From: Clostridiales bacterium
GTDB lineage: Bacteria > Bacillota > Clostridia > Christensenellales > CAG-138
Assembly (NCBI GenBank): GCA_031270585.1
Contig: JAISXK010000109.1
Coordinates: 1 to 10,174 of the forward strand
Reading direction: 5' to 3'
DNA: 10,174 nt
Below the pieces are notes generated by a model. The model saw nothing but the letters and a program-made list of their open reading frames with translations, was not told the origin of the DNA and ran no database searches. The translations under genes and the position numbers were made by a program. The first letter of the stretch is position 1. Each line of letters begins with the position of its first letter. Shown here piece after piece: positions 5,918-10,174 of this stretch.

Positions 5918-7348
5918 ATGTCTAAAATCGACTGGAAACAAATTCAGGAATGGGATCTGAAGTACAATGTGCACGCCTTTACGACGGCGGAGGAATACGG
6001 CACCACGTTTATCGAGCGCACGGAGGGGAACTATCTCATCCAACCCGACGGAACAAGGTTGCTGGATTTTTATAATCAGCTGTTTTGCGTGAACGCGGGG
6101 CAAAACGTGCCCGAGGTACAAGAGGGCATTAAAGAAGCGCTGGATCGCTATGGGTGTTTATGGGATATCTATACCACCGATTATAAGGCGGAAGTATCCA
6201 AAATGCTCATAGAGGACGTATTGGGCAAAAGCGGTTGGGCCGCAAAGGTGCGCTACGCGCTGGGCGGCGGCGACGCCGTAGAAACGGCGTTGTTGATTGC
6301 GCGGTTGTTCACGGGCAAATCGCTGATTGCCACGCGGGAGCATGGTTACCATGGCGTATCCGCAGGCGCCGCGCAGCTCACGCGCATGGTGCCCAGCCGG
6401 TCTTTTGCTTCCTATGCAGATAAAAAGCCCAGCCTCGTGCCGGGCAGCATATTCCAAAATACATTTGTTTGCCCCACAGCCTTCTGTTACCGATGCGGTC
6501 TGAGCCATACGTACCCCGCATGCAAGCGTGTGCGGGCCGACGGCGTGCTGCCCTGCGTCGCGCAAACGGAAGAGCTTATCGTAAGCCACAATTTGCAAAG
6601 CGTGGCGGCCATCATTACAGAGCCCGCCCACGGCGCGGGCACCATCATGCCGCCGCCGGAATATCTGCCTCAGATCGAGGAGATGAAGAACCGCTTGGGC
6701 ATACTTTGGATTGTGGACGAGGTGCTCATGGGCTTTGGCCGCCTGGGCGAATGGTTTGGCTATCAAGCGGTATCCAACCGTCCCGTAAAGCCTGATATGA
6801 TCACGATAGCTAAAGGGCTTACAAGCTCCGCATTACCGCTGGGCGCGGTGGTCGTAAATAAAGAGATTGCGGATTTCATGGATTCGATGCGATGGAATCA
6901 CGTATCCACATTCGCCGGGCACCCGCTGCCGCTGGCCGCTGCGAAATACAATCTCAAATATATGATGGAACACGGCATTGTGGAAGCCGCAAAGAAGATT
7001 GGCGAATATTTTGGCGCACAGTTGCAGAACTTAGCCGAAAAACACAAGACCATTGGCTTGGTAGCGGGTGCCGGCATGTTCTGGCAAGTGGAAATCGTAA
7101 AGGATAAAGAGACGAAAGAGCCCTTTGTGCCGGAGGATCGTTTTACCACCTTCACGGGGAGCGCCGGCAACTGGCCCATCAAGCTTATCAGCAAATACGC
7201 CGGAGAAAAGAATGTGCTGGTAGGCGGCTTTGTGCCCAACACCCTGCGCATGGGTGGCGCGTGCAACACCACCAGGGAGGAGGCGGATATTGTCATCAAC
7301 GCGCTCGATTACGCCTTTACCAATATGGAAAAGGATCTGCTGGGGTAA
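5918..7348 (+). CDS. Class III PLP-dependent aminotransferase
   Basis: This cytoplasmic fold-type I enzyme moves an amino group, usually an omega-amino group, from its substrate to a keto acid. The 476-residue product shows the family motifs in order: the GGGDAVETA phosphate-binding turn (116-124), HGYHG at 142-146 for ring stacking, EPAHGAGTIMPP (235-247), WIVDEVLMGFGR with D267, IAKGLTSSALPLGA with the Schiff-base lysine K299, and TFAGHPLPLAA (331-341). A cysteine-rich stretch, 185-213 (C185, C190, C193, C202, C213, including CYRC), interrupts the domain; similar CYRCP-like segments occur in some class III relatives. The start ATG at 5918 has GGAGG five bases before it; the in-frame GTG at 5906 would lie on that site. 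It heads the plus-strand unit with the symporter and is divergent from the merR-like gene. Candidates such as taurine, beta-alanine, GABA or diamine transaminases cannot be separated by eye. Confidence 0.93.
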   Translation: MSKIDWKQIQEWDLKYNVHAFTTAEEYGTTFIERTEGNYLIQPDGTRLLDFYNQLFCVNAGQNVPEVQEGIKEALDRYGCLWDIYTTDYKAEVSKMLIEDVLGKSGWAAKVRYALGGGDAVETALLIARLFTGKSLIATREHGYHGVSAGAAQLTRMVPSRSFASYADKKPSLVPGSIFQNTFVCPTAFCYRCGLSHTYPACKRVRADGVLPCVAQTEELIVSHNLQSVAAIITEPAHGAGTIMPPPEYLPQIEEMKNRLGILWIVDEVLMGFGRLGEWFGYQAVSNRPVKPDMITIAKGLTSSALPLGAVVVNKEIADFMDSMRWNHVSTFAGHPLPLAAAKYNLKYMMEHGIVEAAKKIGEYFGAQLQNLAEKHKTIGLVAGAGMFWQVEIVKDKETKEPFVPEDRFTTFTGSAGNWPIKLISKYAGEKNVLVGGFVPNTLRMGGACNTTREEADIVINALDYAFTNMEKDLLG

Positions 7349-7359
7349 AGATATGCGAT

Positions 7360-7401
7360 AAAGAAGCGTTTTCTTGTTGCCTGAGGGGAAACGCTTTCTT
7401 T
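7360..7401 (+). terminator. Hairpin after the aminotransferase gene (weak terminator or processing stem)
   Basis: AAAGAAGCGTTTTC (7360-7373) pairs with GGAAACGCTTTCTTT (about 7387-7401) with one bulged T and a T-G pair. The 3' side ends CTTTCTTTA, which is only moderately T-rich, so it may attenuate rather than stop transcription before the symporter gene, or protect the upstream message. Confidence 0.45.
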
Positions 7402-7461
7402 AGACAAAGTTCAAGGCAAAGTTCAAGATAAAGTTCAAGATAAAGTTCGGGATAAAGTTCG
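7402..7461. repeat. Five tandem 12-bp repeats
   Basis: Units start at 7402, 7414, 7426, 7438 and 7450; the common form is AGATAAAGTTCA, with variants AGACAAAGTTCA, AGGCAAAGTTCA, AGATAAAGTTCG and GGATAAAGTTCG. The core AAAGTTC is invariant in all five. They lie between the aminotransferase and symporter genes and belong to no convincing open frame. Confidence 0.95.
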
Positions 7462-7473
7462 GCTGCGGAGCTA

Positions 7474-7488
7474 CCGCCTGTCGGGCGG
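7474..7488 (+). other. GC-rich hairpin upstream of the symporter gene
   Basis: CCGCC (7474-7478) and GGCGG (7484-7488) form a short stem with a five-base loop, without a T run. It lies about 50 bases before the symporter start and could affect message stability. Confidence 0.35.
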
Positions 7489-7536
7489 CCACCGCCAGAG
7501 AATGAAACCATAAACTTTAGGGGGAGTGTGACTTTA

Positions 7537-9081
7537 ATGATAGCAAACGCAACTATGCTCATGGTGGTCATGGGTATCGTACTCGTATTGGTCATGGTGC
7601 TTAGCGTCATCGCCAACAAAAGAACCAAGGACGCGCACGACTACATGGTTGCCGGGGGCAAAATGCGGATGTGGCTGGTAACGTCTACGGTACTCGCAAC
7701 TTTCATCTGCGGCGGCACGGTAATGGGCGGGGCGGGCATTGCGTATACGGATGGCATGCAGGCAACTATTCCGGATCCGTTTGGCGCGGCGTTATGCCTG
7801 ATCGTGGGTGGTTTGTTCTATATGGGGCTTATTCGAAAAACCGGCGCGGTTTCGGCTGGCAGCGTATACCAAAACCGTTACGGGCGCTCAGGCGCCGCGA
7901 TCGCTTCGTTTTGCATGGTGCCGACATTTGTTTTTTTTGCCGGATCGCAGATTGCGGCGTTAGCAAAGTTGTTTCAGATTTTGTTGGGTTTTGACTTCTT
8001 TTGGATAGCGCTTATAGCCGGTATTTTCATTATCATTCATACCTGGCTCGGCGGCATTACCGCTGTGGCCTGGACGGATTTTATACAGATAGCCCTGCTG
8101 GTGTTGGGCGTTATCCTGATGTTTCCGTTGGTATATTCTCGGTTGGGCGACTTGGGCGGCCAGCCGGTCGTGGTTGAAATGATGGGTAAAGAGTTCTTCA
8201 GCTTCGGCCTGAATGGAGATTTTACATTCGCCGGTATCATGACATATCTGGCGCTATGGGTGGGTACTTCCGCAGGCGCGGTGCCCGGAGCCGACCTCAT
8301 ACAGCGTGGCCTGGTATCCAAAACGCCTGCCGTCGCGCGCAACAGCAGTGTGCTTGCGGGCATTATTATGGCGGCTATCGGCCTGCTGGTGGTGTTCATG
8401 GGCGCGTGGGGTAACGTATTTATGGCGAATGGCATGTTTACGGGCGCTGAAGCCGCCATGATTGAGGCGGACTCGGAGTTGCTGCTATTGATCATATCTA
8501 CCAAGGTGCTCCCGCAATGGTTAATCGCGCTGTTCTTCACGGGCGTGATGGGCGCCATCATTTCCTCTGCGGATTCGGCGCTGTTCGCGCCGGCGACCAT
8601 CATCAGCAACGATGTGGTACGGCCCTGGTTTGAAAATAAAGGCAAACAGTATGAAGACAAGGATCTGATGAAATGGTCGCAGTGGGCTGTGGCGGGCCTT
8701 GGCATCATCGCAACGGTGCTGGGCGCCACAACGCAAAGCGTGTTTGACCTGATGGTGGTAGGCTTTACAATACAGGCGGTGTTGTTCTTCCCGCTGACGC
8801 TGGCACTGTATTGGAAACACGCCAATAAAACAGGCGCGGTTTGGGGTATGATCGTGGGAATGGTGCTGGCCATCGGCATGATGGTTACGCAGGGTACCAT
8901 TACGCCCGAACCTTACTGGGTGCAGGTGTTTATGCCCATGGTCGCGGGCGTAATCGTGCAGGTCGCCGTGTCTTTCGCTACGGCCAAAAAAGACCCGCCC
9001 GTGCCGTTGATGCATGCGGATGGCAATGTAATCAAGTGGCCCGAGTTGGTGGGGAATGTGAAAAAAACTTTTAACGCGTGA
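7537..9081 (+). CDS. Sodium:solute symporter (SSS family)
   Basis: This is a cytoplasmic-membrane transporter of the SSS (SLC5-like) family, which uses sodium entry to bring in a small organic solute. The 514-residue protein has about 13 hydrophobic segments, the first at about 5-26 followed by NKRTKDAHDYMVAGGKM, a normal SSS opening. Family signatures are GGITAVAWTDFIQ (172-184) and SSADSALFAPATIISNDV (343-360); the latter holds the serines that coordinate sodium in this family. The start ATG at 7537 is preceded by AGGGGGAG (7519-7526); the in-frame GTG at 7528 is too near that site. It follows the aminotransferase by 188 bases on the same strand, which suggests that it imports the amino compound, or a related solute. 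It has no long C-terminal kinase or other added domain. The solute (amino acid, polyamine, carboxylate) is not known from sequence. Confidence 0.93.
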   Translation: MIANATMLMVVMGIVLVLVMVLSVIANKRTKDAHDYMVAGGKMRMWLVTSTVLATFICGGTVMGGAGIAYTDGMQATIPDPFGAALCLIVGGLFYMGLIRKTGAVSAGSVYQNRYGRSGAAIASFCMVPTFVFFAGSQIAALAKLFQILLGFDFFWIALIAGIFIIIHTWLGGITAVAWTDFIQIALLVLGVILMFPLVYSRLGDLGGQPVVVEMMGKEFFSFGLNGDFTFAGIMTYLALWVGTSAGAVPGADLIQRGLVSKTPAVARNSSVLAGIIMAAIGLLVVFMGAWGNVFMANGMFTGAEAAMIEADSELLLLIISTKVLPQWLIALFFTGVMGAIISSADSALFAPATIISNDVVRPWFENKGKQYEDKDLMKWSQWAVAGLGIIATVLGATTQSVFDLMVVGFTIQAVLFFPLTLALYWKHANKTGAVWGMIVGMVLAIGMMVTQGTITPEPYWVQVFMPMVAGVIVQVAVSFATAKKDPPVPLMHADGNVIKWPELVGNVKKTFNA

Positions 9082-9135
9082 TTTAAGGCTGTAAGATAAT
9101 TGCCAAAAGGGTAAACCCCAGGAGGGGAACAACGC

Positions 9136-9169
9136 GGGGCTGTAGCGCTAAGAAAAGCGCGACAGCCCC
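9136..9169 (+). terminator. Strong hairpin after the symporter gene
   Basis: GGGGCTGTAGCGCT (9136-9149) and AGCGCGACAGCCCC (9156-9169) pair with one mismatch in fourteen and a six-base loop. The T run after it is poor (TAAATAGTTACCGTTTGCTTT), so it is a likely but not a textbook terminator of the symporter transcript. Confidence 0.6.
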
Positions 9170-9196
9170 TAAATAGTTACCGTTTGCTTTGGGTTG

Positions 9197-9226
9197 TTGA
9201 CGGACGGCGTGCCCACGGACTATACT
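9197..9226 (+). promoter_or_regulatory. Promoter of the rlmA-like gene
   Basis: TTGACG (9197-9202) and TATACT (9221-9226) are separated by 18 bases; each matches the vegetative consensus at five of six positions. The expected start of transcription, near 9233, is only a few bases before the ATG at 9236. Confidence 0.6.
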
Positions 9227-9235
9227 TGGGTAAGT

Positions 9236-10057
9236 ATGACGCAAGATTTGCATCAACGATTGCAATGCCCCATCTGCTTTGCCGCGTTTCATAAGGATGG
9301 CCAATCCTTGGTGTGCCGAAACGGCCACTGCTTTGATATCGCGGCAAAGGGGTATATAAACTTTCTTGGCGGAAAAGCGGCGGGCAAGTACACACGGGCG
9401 CTTTTTGAAAGTAGGCGGCGCATCATGGCGCGCGGTTTTTTTGCGCAAGTCGTGGATGCGTGCGCCGGGGCGGCCGCGCTGTATCAACAAAACCCCAGTC
9501 CGCTGGTGGTGGATGCCGGCTGTGGCGAAGGGCATTACGCAAGGGCGCTGCATGGGCGTCTAAACGCACGGGTGATAGGCGTGGATATTGCCAAAGAGGC
9601 CATAGCTGTCGCGGCGCGGGGCAGGCAGGATGGCGTATTGTGGCTGGCGGCCGATATGGCGCATATGCCCATCAAAGCGGCGTCGGCCGATGTTATGCTG
9701 AATATATTCGCTCCTGCCAACTATAAAGAGTTTAAACGCGTACTCAAACCCGGCGGCATATTGATCAAAGCCGCGCCCGGCAAGGCGCATTTGGCACAAC
9801 TGCGGCAAAGGCTCAATTTGCCGCGCGATGAAGAGGATCTTGCGTTGATAGCGGGGCAGATGAAAAAACACTGCAAGTTCATCACCAGGCAAAGCTGCGC
9901 GCGCACAATGCCGTTAAACAAAAGCGAGCTTGCCGATATGTCCGGCATGACTCCCCTTCTATTTAACAGGGGCGGCGGTGAAGTTATGTTTGATGATATC
10001 GACGAGATCACCATTGATGCGGAATTGTTTGTTGCGCATATGCTTTTACCCACTTAA
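9236..10057 (+). CDS. RlmA-type 23S rRNA guanine-N1 methyltransferase
   Basis: RlmA enzymes (E. coli G745; the Gram-positive relatives TlrB/RlmA-II, G748) methylate a guanine in hairpin 35 of 23S rRNA with SAM. The 273-residue product has the N-terminal zinc finger C11, C14, C27, H31, with the same spacing as E. coli RlmA. It is followed by FDIAAKGYINFL and SRRRIMARGFF. The SAM domain is intact: VVDAGCGEGHY (91-101), GVDIAK with D117, AADMAHMPI, NIFAPANYKEFKRVLKPGGI and the PGKAHLAQLR segment. I choose ATG 9236 because homology begins just after it; frames from TTG or GTG upstream would add sequence that overlaps the promoter. The ribosome site is poor (GGGTAAGT). The gene is 26 bases upstream of the peptidase gene. 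TlrB-like activity would alter macrolide/mycinosyl tylosin binding, but which guanine is modified cannot be told here. Confidence 0.92.
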   Translation: MTQDLHQRLQCPICFAAFHKDGQSLVCRNGHCFDIAAKGYINFLGGKAAGKYTRALFESRRRIMARGFFAQVVDACAGAAALYQQNPSPLVVDAGCGEGHYARALHGRLNARVIGVDIAKEAIAVAARGRQDGVLWLAADMAHMPIKAASADVMLNIFAPANYKEFKRVLKPGGILIKAAPGKAHLAQLRQRLNLPRDEEDLALIAGQMKKHCKFITRQSCARTMPLNKSELADMSGMTPLLFNRGGGEVMFDDIDEITIDAELFVAHMLLPT

Positions 10058-10083
10058 GTAATTTAAAGGCAGGCGGCGTGTTT

Positions 10084-10174
10084 ATGTTAAAAGGTATTAC
10101 GGATATCAAGGGAATAAAGGTTGGCCATTGGACGGACGAAACGGCAAAAACCGGCTGCACGGTCGTATTGTGCG
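10084..10174 (+). CDS. P1 family (S58, DmpA-like) peptidase, N-terminal fragment
   Basis: Only the first 30 residues are in the window; the frame is open to the right edge. GITDIKGIKVGHWTDETA followed by TGCTVVL is the characteristic opening of the P1/S58 family, N-terminal nucleophile hydrolases that self-cleave into two chains and include the D-aminopeptidase DmpA and beta-peptidyl aminopeptidases. The catalytic region is outside the window. The start ATG at 10084 is 26 bases after the rlmA-like stop, preceded by a GC-rich, weak ribosome site (AGGCGG), so the two may be co-transcribed. Substrate is unknown. Confidence 0.82.
   Translation, partial: MLKGITDIKGIKVGHWTDETAKTGCTVVLC

Noticed and set aside
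8037..8900. Minus-strand open frame of 287 codons inside the symporter gene
   Set aside because: It is a shadow of the strongly recognised symporter, rich in Ala/Pro/Thr without any family signature.

Overview
The window looks like chromosome from an anaerobic, probably spore-forming member of the Clostridia. The main clues are a butyrate kinase fragment, a ylmC/ymxH-nrdR-pgeF block of the kind often seen in clostridial genomes, AGGAGG-type ribosome binding sites and roughly balanced base composition. I cannot name the species. No rRNA, tRNA, CRISPR array, IS element or phage gene was seen.

Layout, left to right. (a) 1-434: the C-terminal end of butyrate kinase (+), cut by the window edge. 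(b) 483-2231, minus strand: a PRC-barrel YlmC/YmxH protein, then the ribonucleotide reductase repressor NrdR, then the YlmD/PgeF purine nucleoside phosphorylase-like protein. NrdR and PgeF overlap by 4 bases, and NrdR has its own extended -10 promoter. (c) 2538-4034, minus strand: an NAD(P)-dependent aldehyde dehydrogenase of the AldB-like group, followed by an intrinsic terminator. (d) 4286-5533, minus strand: an unusual regulator made of a MerR-type helix-turn-helix, a coiled coil, a Trm112-like zinc ribbon and a methyltransferase-like domain that has lost its SAM-binding glycine loop. (e) 5534-5917: a 384-bp divergent control region holding a perfect 64-bp tandem array of two copies, a short dyad, and a promoter (TTGACA, TATCAT) with the 19-bp spacer typical of MerR-activated promoters. 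(f) 5918-9081, plus strand: a class III PLP aminotransferase and a sodium:solute symporter. Between them lie two hairpins and five tandem 12-bp repeats. (g) 9236-10174, plus strand: an RlmA-type 23S rRNA guanine methyltransferase with its own promoter almost touching its start codon, then the beginning of a P1 (S58/DmpA-like) peptidase.

The central genes suggest a catabolic module. The symporter would import an amino compound, the aminotransferase would convert it to a carbonyl compound, and the aldehyde dehydrogenase could oxidise it to an acid. The MerR-methyltransferase hybrid would sense a ligand and open the 19-bp-spacer promoter. Only the domain identities, gene order and promoter geometry are visible; the substrate and the sensed ligand are inference. 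The regulator and its promoter are the most unusual part of the window.
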